This document shows positions 8,298 through 17,038 of a stretch of 50,345 nt of DNA, in pieces (position 1 is the stretch's first letter; every line of letters starts with the position of its first letter). The stretch is from an uncultured Senegalimassilia sp. (GTDB lineage: Bacteria; Actinomycetota; Coriobacteriia; Coriobacteriales; Eggerthellaceae): NCBI RefSeq assembly GCF_934630535.1, contig NZ_CAKTVU010000014.1, positions 1-50,345 on the forward strand, given 5' to 3'. The position numbers and the translations under genes are program-made. The notes beneath the pieces are model-generated. The model was not told where the DNA came from. It saw only the letters and a list, made by a program, of their open reading frames with translations, and searched no databases.

Positions 8298-9161
8298 ATG
8301 CAGCATCGATATCTCACCCGACGTTCGTTTTTGAGCATCTCGGCGGTAGCCGCGATGACGGCGCTTTCCGGCGGTTTGCTGGCAGGCTGCTCGTCGACGA
8401 CCGCATCCAGCGGCGACGCCGCGCCCGACACCATCGTGATCGCGTGCCTGGCGCGTGAGGAGCCCGACGTGCGCTTCATCGCCGAGAAGCTGGCCGACAA
8501 GTACACCATCGAGCCGAAGGTGTTCGGCGACAACAACGCCATCAACGAGGCGACGCTCGACGGCAGCGTGCAAGCGAACTACTTCCAGAACGTGCCGTAC
8601 TTGACCGCATGGAACCAGTCGAAGGGCACGAACCTGCAGACCTACGGCGATGCGGTGTTCTACACCATCGACATCCTGGTGTCGAAGAAGCACAAGACGC
8701 TCGACGATCTGCCCGAGGGCGCGAAGATCCTTGTGGCCAACGACAACGCCAACCGCGCCCGCGAGCTGAAGCTGCTTGAGAACGCGGGCTTGCTGAAGCT
8801 GACCGAGGGCGTTGACCTTCCCACCACCTTCGACATCGTGGAGAACCCCAAGAACCTGGAGATCGTGGAGGTGGATCCCCGCAGCCGCGTGGGCGCGCTG
8901 CCCGACGCGGACGCCATGGTGGCCCCCTCCATCACGGTGTATCAGATGAACGATCCGGACCTGTCGGTGGAGACGGCGCTGGCCAAGGAGGAGCCCGAGG
9001 CCTACGAGGCCGCCGGCGGCACCATCCTGGTGGTCACCCCCGAAGTCGGCAACGCGGCGCCGCAATGGCTGCAGGACGTCGACAACGCGTTCCATACCCA
9101 GGAGTTCTCCGACTTCCTGCAAGAGACCTACAAGGGCGCCAAGGCGGCCAAGACGCGCTAA
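8298..9161 (+). CDS. metQ: Methionine-binding lipoprotein MetQ (NlpA family)
   Basis: Extracytoplasmic substrate-binding protein of 287 residues for the MetNI permease. The N terminus carries a signal with a twin-arginine-like TRRSFL and a lipobox (LLAGC, Cys31), so the mature protein is lipid-anchored. Family features include QANYFQNVPYL and VANDNANRARELKLLENAGLLKL, typical of NlpA-type methionine receptors. It lies 150 bp after metI, with no other gene in between. AGGGGAAGGA upstream supports the start. Confidence 0.92.
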   Translation: MQHRYLTRRSFLSISAVAAMTALSGGLLAGCSSTTASSGDAAPDTIVIACLAREEPDVRFIAEKLADKYTIEPKVFGDNNAINEATLDGSVQANYFQNVPYLTAWNQSKGTNLQTYGDAVFYTIDILVSKKHKTLDDLPEGAKILVANDNANRARELKLLENAGLLKLTEGVDLPTTFDIVENPKNLEIVEVDPRSRVGALPDADAMVAPSITVYQMNDPDLSVETALAKEEPEAYEAAGGTILVVTPEVGNAAPQWLQDVDNAFHTQEFSDFLQETYKGAKAAKTR

Positions 9162-9322
9162 GCGCGCATCCCGCCGCGCGACGTATCGCGGCGCGCGGCA
9201 ACCCGACCGCTTTTGAGCGGGCGCCTCATCGGCCCAGGTGGGCGGTGGGGCTTTAAGAACAAGAAAAACACGGTCAAGCGAAGCGACGCTGGCCGAATCG
9301 AGCGAAAGGCACGGTAACCATC

Positions 9323-9691
9323 ATGGCAACAGTCATCATCACGGGCAACGCACAGGTCGAGCAGCAGCACGAGGAGGAATTCGTGGCGAAGGTGGGCGAC
9401 GCGGTGACCAGCGCGCTCGGCCTGCCGTCCAACCTGAAGAGCATCCACTTCTACCCGCTGGCCGCAAGCCGCTTCACGAAGAAGGAAAAGCCGGAGCTGA
9501 CGTTTTTCGTGTACACCGCGCCCGATAAGACCACCGAGCAGAAGCGCCAGCTGGTTGCCAACGTCGGCAAGGCGGTCGACGCGTTCTTCGGCGAAGGGAA
9601 GGTGACGAGCGTGGTCATCGTCAAGATCCACTCCGACGAGAACGTGGGCGTCAACGGCGTGCTGCGCCTGGACGCCAAGGCGCAGGGCTAG
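9323..9691 (+). CDS. Small tautomerase-superfamily-like protein
   Basis: A 122-residue protein with a 4-oxalocrotonate tautomerase/MIF-like pattern in its second half (EQKRQLVANVGKAVDAFFG and SDENVGVNGVL). In active tautomerases the residue after the initiator Met is a catalytic proline. Here it is alanine (MATVI), so ordinary tautomerase chemistry is doubtful, or the protein may belong to a non-catalytic branch. It lies between metQ and an aldo/keto reductase gene, with short gaps, and is probably co-transcribed. Function unknown. Confidence 0.6.
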   Translation: MATVIITGNAQVEQQHEEEFVAKVGDAVTSALGLPSNLKSIHFYPLAASRFTKKEKPELTFFVYTAPDKTTEQKRQLVANVGKAVDAFFGEGKVTSVVIVKIHSDENVGVNGVLRLDAKAQG

Positions 9692-9700
9692 GGCACGGCC

Positions 9701-10699
9701 ATGGAATACGTTGAGATCGGCGCCACCGGCATCAAAGCAAGCCCCATCACGTTCGGCGCGATGGGCATCGGCGGCGGGTTCCGCTACCCGGATGCCGACG
9801 ACCAAGTGTCCATCAAGGCCGTGCAGCACGCGCTCGACCAGGGGATCAACTTCTTCGACACCGCCCCCGTGTACGGCTTCGGGCATAGCGAGGAAGTGCT
9901 CGGCCGAGCACTGAAAGGCAGGCGCGACAAGGCCGTGATCAGCACGAAATGCGGCCTGTGGTGGGACGACGACGAAGGCAGCTACCGATTCACCTGGGAC
10001 GGCCACGCGGTGAAGCGCAACTTGAGCGCCCGCACCATTCGCCAAGAGCTCGAGCGCAGCCTTCGCCTGCTGCAAACGGATTACATCGACATCTATTACG
10101 TGCACAATCCCGCCTGCCCGCCGTTCCTCACCCCCGTCGAGGAGACCATCGACGTGCTCAAGGAGTTCGTGAAAGAGGGCAAGGTCCGCGCGCTGGGCGT
10201 GTCGAACTGCGACACGGCTTATGCGCAAAGCTTCCTCGATCGCGGCGCGAACCTCGCCATGATCCAGCGGCATTTCAGCATCCTGGAGCGCGGGCCCGAG
10301 CAAGATATCCTTCCGTTCGCACGCGAAAAGGAGCTGTCGGTGCACGGCTATTCCCCGCTGGAGAAAGGCCTGCTGGCAGGCACCATCGGCCTGGGCTACG
10401 ACGTTTCGCGCGACGAAAGCCGCAAGGACGGCGGCGCGTTGTGGCGCCAGCCGGCGCTTGACCAGGCGGTCGCGTTCGCGCAGGGGCTCGAACGCGACGT
10501 GGCGGCCCCGGCGGGGCTGACGCTGGCGGAGCTGGCCGTGGCGTACTCCATCGCGAAGGGGGCCATCCCCATCGTGGGCATGCGCAAGCCCCATCACGTC
10601 GACGCCGTGGCGAAGGCGGCGGACGCGAAGCTGTCCGCCGATACGCTGGCGGAGATCGACCGCCGCTCCGACGAGCTTTTGTCGAAGATCGGCGCCTGA
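9701..10699 (+). CDS. Aldo/keto reductase
   Basis: NAD(P)H-dependent carbonyl reductase of 332 residues. The catalytic tetrad is visible: Asp53 (FFDTAPVYG), Tyr58, Lys83 (ISTKCG) and His135 (YYVHNP). The C-terminal cofactor-binding region (SIAKGAIPIVGMRKPHHV) is also present. It resembles the bacterial AKR11/12-like reductases that act on aldehydes or sugars, but the substrate is not evident. It begins 9 bases after the tautomerase-like gene, and its TGA overlaps the ATG of the peptidase gene. Confidence 0.88.
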   Translation: MEYVEIGATGIKASPITFGAMGIGGGFRYPDADDQVSIKAVQHALDQGINFFDTAPVYGFGHSEEVLGRALKGRRDKAVISTKCGLWWDDDEGSYRFTWDGHAVKRNLSARTIRQELERSLRLLQTDYIDIYYVHNPACPPFLTPVEETIDVLKEFVKEGKVRALGVSNCDTAYAQSFLDRGANLAMIQRHFSILERGPEQDILPFAREKELSVHGYSPLEKGLLAGTIGLGYDVSRDESRKDGGALWRQPALDQAVAFAQGLERDVAAPAGLTLAELAVAYSIAKGAIPIVGMRKPHHVDAVAKAADAKLSADTLAEIDRRSDELLSKIGA

Positions 10700-12144
10700 T
10701 GAGCTGCGGGGATGCGGCGGTCGAGGCGCTTGCGGGGCTGGATGCATGGATCGCCGGGCACGAGGACGAGCTGGTGGATGTCGTCAGCCGGCTTGTGCGC
10801 GTGCCCAGCGTGGGCGAGCCCTTCGACCCCAAGGCGGCGCAGCCGTTCGGCCCCGGGTGCGCCGCCGTCATCGACGCGACGCGCGATCTTGTCGAGAGCT
10901 ACGGCCTTGCCTGGGAGAACCACGCGTATTACGCCATGGAGGCGCGCCTTCCCTGCGCCTCCATCGGTGCGGCCGACCAGCAAGACGAAGGCGTCGACGA
11001 CGCAGGCACCGTCCCCAACCTTGCGACCAAGGCCGGGGACATCGCGTTTTTCTCGCATCTGGACGTTGTGCCCGCAGGCTTGCAAGGATGGAGCATCGAC
11101 CCCTTCTCGCCCTACGTTCGCGACGGGTGGCTGTTCGGGCGCGGCTCGTCGGACAACAAGGGCCCGTTCTCGGCGGTGCTGTTCGCGTTGCGCTACCTGC
11201 GGGAGAAGAACGTGCCGCTGCGCCACGACGTGGTGCTGTACGGCGGCTGCGATGAGGAACGGGGCATGGAGGACGTCAAGTACCTGGTGCCGCGCATCTC
11301 GAAACCGGCGGCCAGCCTTGTCTCCGACGCGTACTTCCCCGTGTGCTATTCGGAGAAGGGCATCGCAAGCTTCGATCTGACCAGGCGCTTCGACGACGGA
11401 TCGCTTGCGGCATTCGAAGGAGGCGCGTCGCACAACACCGTTCCCGACCGGGCCGCCTTCGCCGTACGCGGCGAATCGGGCCTTGTGCGCGAAACGGTCG
11501 AAGGTCATGCGGCACACGCGGCGTTCCCCCAACAGGGCGTGAACGCCGTGGCCTTGGCAGCGGCACGGGCGGCGCAGGTGGAAGGCGCATCGCCGCAGGT
11601 GCGCGAGGCGATGGCGTTCATCGCACGCGCCTTCGCGGGCTACGACGGCTCGGAGTTCGGCGTTGCGCGACACGACGTCGAACTCGGCGACACGACGTGC
11701 GTGGCAACCGGCGCCCGCTTCGCCGACGGGGTGCTGAGCGTGCACGTGAACATGCGCTATCCCGCTAGCGAGACGGGGCAGGAGCTGCTCGCCCGCGCCG
11801 CAAGCGCGGCAGACGCTGCGGGCTTTTCGCTGCACGTGGCCGACCAAAGCGAAGGTTACGTTATAGACGCATCGTCGCCACAGGTCGAAGCGCTAACGGA
11901 TATCGTGAACGATCGGTTGGGCACGCAGCTCGAACCATACGCCATGGGCGGCGCCACACATGCGCGCTGGATCCCCGGCGCCATAAGCTTCGGCCCCGGA
12001 CGCAACGATGTCCCGGGGCCGTTCCCCGATCAACCCGGCCGCGGGGCCGCGCACGGCCCCGACGAGGCGGTGCGCATCCAACGCCTGAAAGACGCCGTCG
12101 CCATCTATGTGCGAGCCATCCTCTACCTGGACGCAACGCTTTAG
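10699..12144 (+). CDS. M20-family metallodipeptidase (PepV/Sapep-like)
   Basis: Zinc dipeptidase of 481 residues. Metal ligands expected for M20 are present: His120 and Asp122 in FFSHLDVVPAG, Asp152 in GRGSSDNKGP, the acidic pair in GGCDEERGM, and a C-terminal His in MGGATHARW. The lid domain lies between roughly residues 225 and 350. Family members in Gram-positive bacteria cleave dipeptides in the cytoplasm, which would free amino acids for the lyases downstream. The start overlaps the preceding stop (TGATG). Confidence 0.87.
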   Translation: MSCGDAAVEALAGLDAWIAGHEDELVDVVSRLVRVPSVGEPFDPKAAQPFGPGCAAVIDATRDLVESYGLAWENHAYYAMEARLPCASIGAADQQDEGVDDAGTVPNLATKAGDIAFFSHLDVVPAGLQGWSIDPFSPYVRDGWLFGRGSSDNKGPFSAVLFALRYLREKNVPLRHDVVLYGGCDEERGMEDVKYLVPRISKPAASLVSDAYFPVCYSEKGIASFDLTRRFDDGSLAAFEGGASHNTVPDRAAFAVRGESGLVRETVEGHAAHAAFPQQGVNAVALAAARAAQVEGASPQVREAMAFIARAFAGYDGSEFGVARHDVELGDTTCVATGARFADGVLSVHVNMRYPASETGQELLARAASAADAAGFSLHVADQSEGYVIDASSPQVEALTDIVNDRLGTQLEPYAMGGATHARWIPGAISFGPGRNDVPGPFPDQPGRGAAHGPDEAVRIQRLKDAVAIYVRAILYLDATL

Positions 12145-12339
12145 CGAATCGGAACGTTGGATGGCTCGCAAGCGGCGTTAACGGCCCTGATAACCATCGT
12201 TCGAAAATTCGGATATCTGGGCTATCTTGTTTCACGCGCACGACACCCGATCTCCGGTACACTATCCACCTGGAAATAAACCCTAGAAATCTAGTATGGC
12301 TTACCGCCACCACAACAGCGAAGGAAGGGACGCCACTTC

Positions 12340-13551
12340 ATGAACGACTCGAGCTTCGAGGCCATGGCGCAGGAAATCGACGGCCTGCTGGGCATCGACC
12401 AGGCAAAACACGCCGATTGGCACGCGGACTCCATCGCCGTGCGCGGATACGAGGGCATCGATGCGCGCACCGGGTCCATCAGCTACCCGCTGTACCAGTC
12501 GGCCACGTTCGCGCACCCCGCCTGGGGCGAATCAACCGGCTACTGCTATTCGCGTTGCGGCAACCCCACGCGCCTGGAGCTCGAGAACACCATCGCGCTT
12601 TTGGAGGGCGGGAAGAAATGCATGGCGTTCTCCAGCGGCATGGCGGCCATCGCCACGCTGCTGAAGCTGCTGCGCTCAGGCGACCGCGTGCTCGTCAGCG
12701 ACGACCTGTACGGCGGCACCTACCGCCTGTTCAGCAACATCTACGCGCAGTACGGGCTGGAATTCGACTACGTCGACCTGGCCGACCTGCAAGCCGCCGA
12801 GGCGGCGTTCACGCCCAACACCCGCCTGGTGTTCCTGGAAACGCCCACCAACCCCACCATGAAGGTCGCCGACATCCAGGCGCTCGCCAACCTGGCGCAC
12901 AGCCGCGGCGCGGTGCTGGCCGTGGACAACACCTTCCTTACCATGTACTTCCAAAAGCCCTTCGAACTGGGCGCCGACGTGGTGGTGTACAGCGGGACGA
13001 AGTACCTGTGCGGCCACAACGACGTGCTGTCGGGCTTTCTTGTGCTGCGCGACAACAGCCTGCTCGAGCCGCTGTTCAACGCCACCATGAGCGAGGGCAA
13101 CCAACTCAGCCCCTTCGACAGCTGGCTGATGCTGCGCAGCCTGAAGACGCTGGGCGTGCGCCTGCGCCAGCAGGAGGCCAACGCCAAGCGCATCTGCGAG
13201 GCGCTGAAAGCGAACCCGCACGTCACGGACGTGTTCTACGTGGGCGACCCCGACCATCCCGACTACGCGCTGTCGAAACGCCAGACCACGGGCTTCGGCG
13301 CCATGATATCGTTCAAGACCGACACGCATCAGCGCGCGCTGGACACGCTCGAGCGCACAAGGCTCATCCTGTTCGCCGAAAGCCTGGGCGGCACCGAAAG
13401 CCTGGTCACCTACCCGCTCGTGCAAACCCACGGCGCCATCCCCGCGCCCATGCTGGACAAGCTGGGCATCGACGACCGCCTGCTGCGCCTGTCGGTGGGC
13501 ATCGAGGACGTGGAGGACCTGCTGGCCGACCTTGACCAGGCGCTCGCGTAG
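12340..13551 (+). CDS. PLP-dependent Cys/Met metabolism enzyme (cystathionine gamma-synthase/lyase type)
   Basis: PLP enzyme of 403 residues in the Cys/Met metabolism family. The PLP lysine is Lys221 in VVYSGTKYLCGH, the cofactor aspartate is Asp196 (AVDNTF), and the substrate-tyrosine/arginine region is YCYSRCGNPT. The family covers cystathionine gamma-synthase, cystathionine beta- and gamma-lyase and methionine gamma-lyase, which cannot be separated with confidence here. The setting after a methionine importer and before a PatB/MalY lyase favours a degradative C-S lyase. A 195-bp gap upstream suggests its own promoter. Confidence 0.87.
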   Translation: MNDSSFEAMAQEIDGLLGIDQAKHADWHADSIAVRGYEGIDARTGSISYPLYQSATFAHPAWGESTGYCYSRCGNPTRLELENTIALLEGGKKCMAFSSGMAAIATLLKLLRSGDRVLVSDDLYGGTYRLFSNIYAQYGLEFDYVDLADLQAAEAAFTPNTRLVFLETPTNPTMKVADIQALANLAHSRGAVLAVDNTFLTMYFQKPFELGADVVVYSGTKYLCGHNDVLSGFLVLRDNSLLEPLFNATMSEGNQLSPFDSWLMLRSLKTLGVRLRQQEANAKRICEALKANPHVTDVFYVGDPDHPDYALSKRQTTGFGAMISFKTDTHQRALDTLERTRLILFAESLGGTESLVTYPLVQTHGAIPAPMLDKLGIDDRLLRLSVGIEDVEDLLADLDQALA

Positions 13552-13581
13552 CACAGGGCGGGAAGCTGAACGGAGAAGGAA

Positions 13582-14763
13582 ATGACGAAGTACGATTTCG
13601 AGACCATCATCGACCGCCGCGGCACGGGGTGCCTGAAATGGGACGCATGGAGCCGCCGCGGGCACGCCCCCGACGACCTGCCGCTTTGGGTTGCCGACAT
13701 GGACTTTAAAACGGCGCCGGCCGCCATCGAGGCGCTCGCCGAGCGCGTGCAGCACGGCGTGTTCGGCTACACCATGGCCACGGACGGGTATTGCGAAGCG
13801 GTGCAAAGCTGGTTCGAGCGCCGTCACGGCTGGCGCCCCGAGCGCGAGTGGCTCGTCATGACGCCGGGCGTGGTGTTCGCCCTAGCGCTGGCCGTCAACG
13901 CGTTCACGCAGCCGGGCGACCACGTGATCATCCAGCCGCCCGTGTACTACCCCTTCCGCCTGATGATCCAGGACAACGGCCGCAAAATGGCCACAAGCCC
14001 GCTTTTGTGCGAAAACGGCCGCTACACCATGGACTACGAGGGCTTCGAGCGCCAGCTGGAGAAGACGGGCGCGAAGCTGTTCATCCTGTGCAACCCGCAC
14101 AACCCCGTCGGCCGCGCTTGGACCGCCGACGAGCTGCAACGCATCGGCGACATCTGCCTGCGCCACGGCGTCACGGTCGTGGCCGACGAGATCCACGCCG
14201 ACTTCGCGCGACCCGGCTTCAAGCACGTGCCGTACGCCTCGCTCGGCGAGCGCTACGCGCGCCACGCCGTGGTGTGCACGGCGCCCAGCAAGACGTTCAA
14301 CCTGGCGGGGCTGCAGCTGTCCAACATCTTCATCCCCGACCCCGACCTGCGCGCAGCGTTCAAACGCGCCCGCAACCGCACGGGCTACGACGAGCCGAGC
14401 GTGCTCGGCATCACGGCAGCCCAGGCGTGCTACGAGCGCGGGGAGGAATGGCTCGACGAGCTCAAAAAGGTGCTGGATGGGAACCTCGCGGTGCTGCAGG
14501 CAGCGGTCGACCGCATGCCGGGCGTGAGCCTGGTGCCGCTTGAGAGCACCTATCTGCCGTGGCTGGACTGCAGGGGCCTGGGCCTGGACGACGCCGGCAT
14601 CAAGCGCCTGGTGGAGCAGGATGCGAAGCTGTGGCTTGACCTGGGCACCATGTTCGGCCCCGAGGGCTCGGGCTTCGTGCGCATGAACCTGGCAAGCCCG
14701 AAAGCCCTGATCGGGCAAGCCTGCGATCGCTTGGAGCAGGCGGTGGCCAAGCTGGCGAAATAG
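13582..14763 (+). CDS. PatB/MalY-type aminotransferase, probable C-S lyase
   Basis: Fold-type I PLP enzyme of 393 residues. The PLP lysine is Lys237 in CTAPSKTFNLAGLQ, with Asp202 (VVADEIHADF) and the NPHNPVGRAW loop typical of the MalY/PatB group. Characterised members cleave cystathionine or cysteine conjugates to pyruvate, ammonia and a thiol. It follows the cystathionine-type enzyme by 30 bp, with GGAGAAGGA upstream of its ATG, so the two are likely co-transcribed. A strong terminator follows. Confidence 0.87.
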   Translation: MTKYDFETIIDRRGTGCLKWDAWSRRGHAPDDLPLWVADMDFKTAPAAIEALAERVQHGVFGYTMATDGYCEAVQSWFERRHGWRPEREWLVMTPGVVFALALAVNAFTQPGDHVIIQPPVYYPFRLMIQDNGRKMATSPLLCENGRYTMDYEGFERQLEKTGAKLFILCNPHNPVGRAWTADELQRIGDICLRHGVTVVADEIHADFARPGFKHVPYASLGERYARHAVVCTAPSKTFNLAGLQLSNIFIPDPDLRAAFKRARNRTGYDEPSVLGITAAQACYERGEEWLDELKKVLDGNLAVLQAAVDRMPGVSLVPLESTYLPWLDCRGLGLDDAGIKRLVEQDAKLWLDLGTMFGPEGSGFVRMNLASPKALIGQACDRLEQAVAKLAK

Positions 14764-14820
14764 CCGCACAGGCCGCAACAACGGCAGACGCCGGAGCAAG
14801 CGGCGGGGACGGAAAGCGAA

Positions 14821-14870
14821 AAAGGCGCGAACGGGGCAAAACTCGCCTCCGTTCGCGCCTTTCGCACGCT
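14821..14870 (+). terminator. Intrinsic-type terminator after the PatB/MalY gene
   Basis: Perfect 14-bp arms (14821-14834 AAAGGCGCGAACGG and 14849-14862 CCGTTCGCGCCTTT) enclose a 14-base loop. The 3' arm ends in TTT but no long T-run follows. Confidence 0.7.
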
Positions 14871-15006
14871 TGGCCCCGCCGGCAACCGCGCCTGCCTCCG
14901 CGCGCCCCTCAGCACCCTCGCGAGGTCACCACCCCACCTGCCATCCCGCACCCGCGCGCCCGCAAACCCCTTCGCTCCCGATTCTTCACCACCAAAATCC
15001 CTATTG

Positions 15007-15030
15007 CTTTAGTACGGTAGAGTGCTAAAG
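15007..15030. promoter_or_regulatory. Inverted repeat in the permease promoter region
   Basis: CTTTAGTAC (15007-15015) and GTGCTAAAG (15022-15030) form a near-perfect dyad with one G-T pair, about 100 bp before the permease start. It looks like a repressor site. It shares GAGTGCTAA with the CIRCE element but lacks the other half and the spacing. Confidence 0.45.
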
Positions 15031-15050
15031 TGGTTTCATCGTATCCGCAC

Positions 15051-15090
15051 TGCTGTCGCATGCCCGATGGGTATCGGGCATGCGACAGCA
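15051..15090 (+). promoter_or_regulatory. Perfect 18-bp stem with 4-base loop in the permease leader
   Basis: Arms 15051-15068 and 15073-15090 (TGCTGTCGCATGCCCGAT and its complement) are fully complementary around a GGGT loop. The hairpin sits between the likely promoter and the ribosome binding site at 15121. No T-run follows, so it is not a terminator. It may stabilise the leader or be one of the dispersed palindromes. Confidence 0.75.
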
Positions 15091-15132
15091 CGCCGGCCCG
15101 CCAGCGCGGTCGGCGCGCTGAAAGGAACGCCC

Positions 15133-16641
15133 ATGGGCAACCAACCGAACGAAGGCGGCGCGCAGCAAGCGCCCGCCGTCGGCCTCAAGCGCACGCTCGG
15201 CCTGCGCGAGGCCATCACCATCACCGCCGGCACCGTCATCGGCGTCGGCCTGTTCACCACCGGCGGCAACGTCGTCGGCGAGATGGGGCCGTTCGTGGTC
15301 CTGGCCACGGCGCTCGCGGCGCTCATCAGCATCTACCCGGCGCTCATGTACGGCGAGATGGGCGCGGCGCTGCCCTTCGCCGGCGGCACGTACCAGTACG
15401 CGTCGCTGGGCCTGGGCCGCCCCGCGGGCTTTCTGGCCGGATGGAACTTCATCATGTCGCTCATTGCCGTCACCGGCGGCGAGGCGCTGGCGTTCAGCTA
15501 CTACTTCAAGACCATCTTCCTGGCGTTCGGCATCGAGCTTCCCGTCGACGACGTGGTCATCGCCATCATCGCGCTGGTCGCGTTCATCATCGCCAACGTG
15601 CGCGGCGTGGAGCTGACGGGCAAGCTGCAGAACGGCTTCATGTTCTTCTTCTGGGGCGTTGCCGCCATCTGGTTCCTCACCATGATCCCCAACGTGCAGC
15701 TGCCGAACTTCGTGACCGCGCCCGACTTCATGGGCGACCTTGGCACCGGCGGATTCATCGCCGCCGTGGCCATGATCTGGTGGTGCTTCGCCGGCTTCGA
15801 GACGTGCTGCGCCATGGGCGAGGAGATCCGCCACCCGCAGATCAACATCCCCCGCGCCATGATGCTCTCGCCGTTCATCATCTTCGTGGTGAACGCCCTG
15901 TTCCAGTGGTTCCTCGTGGGCATCGTGCCCGCCGACGGGCTTGCCGCCGTGGCCGAATCCTCCGCGCCCTACGCCGAGGCCATGATGAGCGCCGGCATCC
16001 TGGGCCTGCCGCTTGCGCTGCTGGCGCTGGGCGTGGCGTTCGGCGGCGACTTCTCCACCTTGAACGCTTCCATCGCGGTGCCGCCGCGCTATCTGTTCAC
16101 CATGGCCCGCGACGGCAGCCTGCCCGCCGTGTTCGCCAAGCTGCACCCGAAGTACCGCACGCCTTACGTGGCCGTCATCACGCTCGGCGTGCTCACGGTG
16201 GTGCTGGTGGCCACCAGCACGCTGGACTACATCGCGTCGCTGTCGCTGTTCGCCGACCTGTTCTACTACGTCATCGGCATGGTGGCGTGCCTGGGCCTGC
16301 GCCGCAAGCTGCCCGATCTGAAGCGCCCGTTCAAGGTGCGCGGCATGGTGCCCGGCGCGGTGATCAGCATCGTCATCTACCTGGTCATGATGACGCAACT
16401 TGACACGGACGCCCTGGTCACCGGCGTGATCTACTGCGTGGTGGGCCTGGTCATCTACGCCGTGTGCGCGAAGAAGTACGGCGCACGCTCCATTGACGTG
16501 AACGCCGTGCAGGACACCAGCGAGCCCACGCCCGCCGAGCGCGCCAAAATGGACCGCGAGTTCCACATCTGGATCGCCGCGGCCGCCATCGGCTGCGCAC
16601 TGGTAGCCCTGCTCTACCTGCTGCCCAACCTGCTGGGATAA
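15133..16641 (+). CDS. APC-superfamily amino acid permease
   Basis: Membrane transporter of 502 residues with about 12 hydrophobic segments. The first helices carry the APC signature (LREAITITAGTVIGVGLFTTGG, in short the GxGLF-type substrate loop), and a central ETCCAMGEEIRHPQINIPRA matches the conserved helix-6/loop motif. The substrate is probably an amino acid or polyamine and is not determinable. The ATG at 15133 is preceded by AAAGGAA. The longer in-frame start would translate through the hairpin leader and is rejected. It stands downstream of the two C-S lyases and may import their substrates or export products. Confidence 0.86.
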   Translation: MGNQPNEGGAQQAPAVGLKRTLGLREAITITAGTVIGVGLFTTGGNVVGEMGPFVVLATALAALISIYPALMYGEMGAALPFAGGTYQYASLGLGRPAGFLAGWNFIMSLIAVTGGEALAFSYYFKTIFLAFGIELPVDDVVIAIIALVAFIIANVRGVELTGKLQNGFMFFFWGVAAIWFLTMIPNVQLPNFVTAPDFMGDLGTGGFIAAVAMIWWCFAGFETCCAMGEEIRHPQINIPRAMMLSPFIIFVVNALFQWFLVGIVPADGLAAVAESSAPYAEAMMSAGILGLPLALLALGVAFGGDFSTLNASIAVPPRYLFTMARDGSLPAVFAKLHPKYRTPYVAVITLGVLTVVLVATSTLDYIASLSLFADLFYYVIGMVACLGLRRKLPDLKRPFKVRGMVPGAVISIVIYLVMMTQLDTDALVTGVIYCVVGLVIYAVCAKKYGARSIDVNAVQDTSEPTPAERAKMDREFHIWIAAAAIGCALVALLYLLPNLLG

Positions 16642-16691
16642 GGCGGCGAAGGAGTAGGCGCGAAAGCGCCGGGCAGTGAAAGCGCGAAACG

Positions 16692-16735
16692 GCGCTTGGC
16701 GGCGGCACCCTTCACACCGCCAAGCGCTTCATCTT
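16692..16735 (+). terminator. Terminator after the permease
   Basis: Perfect 11-bp arms (16692-16702 GCGCTTGGCGG and 16717-16727 CCGCCAAGCGC) are followed by a short T-rich stretch (TTCATCTT). Confidence 0.65.
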
Positions 16736-16798
16736 ACCCGCTATGAAGTTCTCGCTCACCAGCGGTTTTACCAGAGCAAATGCACGAATCGGTAAATA

Positions 16799-16898
16799 GA
16801 ATCGGCTGAATCCTGCACTTTTTCGCAAATAGAAATCGCCCCAAACCGCACTTTTTTAGAAATAGGAATCATCGGAAACTGCATTTTTCCGCAAATAA
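16799..16898 (-). repeat. Degenerate 33-bp tandem repeat, three units plus a partial fourth
   Basis: Units 16799-16832, 16833-16865 and 16866-16898 share the core GCA-CTTTTT-GCAAATAG and an AATC at the unit start. A partial unit may precede at about 16767. The period of 33 keeps phase, so on the minus strand it reads as 11-residue repeats of the type ISKKVRFGAIS / ICEKVQDSADS in an open frame. That frame has no convincing start, because it begins inside the asparaginase 3' end in another frame. It is AT-rich compared with its surroundings. It fills the intergenic stretch between the convergent permease and asparaginase genes. Confidence 0.75.
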
Positions 16899-17038
16899 CG
16901 CGAGAGCGCGAAGCAGCCATCGCTAGCACGAACCTCAAAACGCCCCGAAATCGACAACCGCCCGTTGGCCTGCTCCACGCAGGCACAACGGGCCGTTCTG
17001 CAATGCCGCGCCTTTCCGGCGTGCCGTTCACGTCGCCG

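Noticed and set aside
15007..15030. CIRCE heat-shock operator
   Set aside because: Only one half (GAGTGCTAA) matches; the other half and the 9-base spacing do not.
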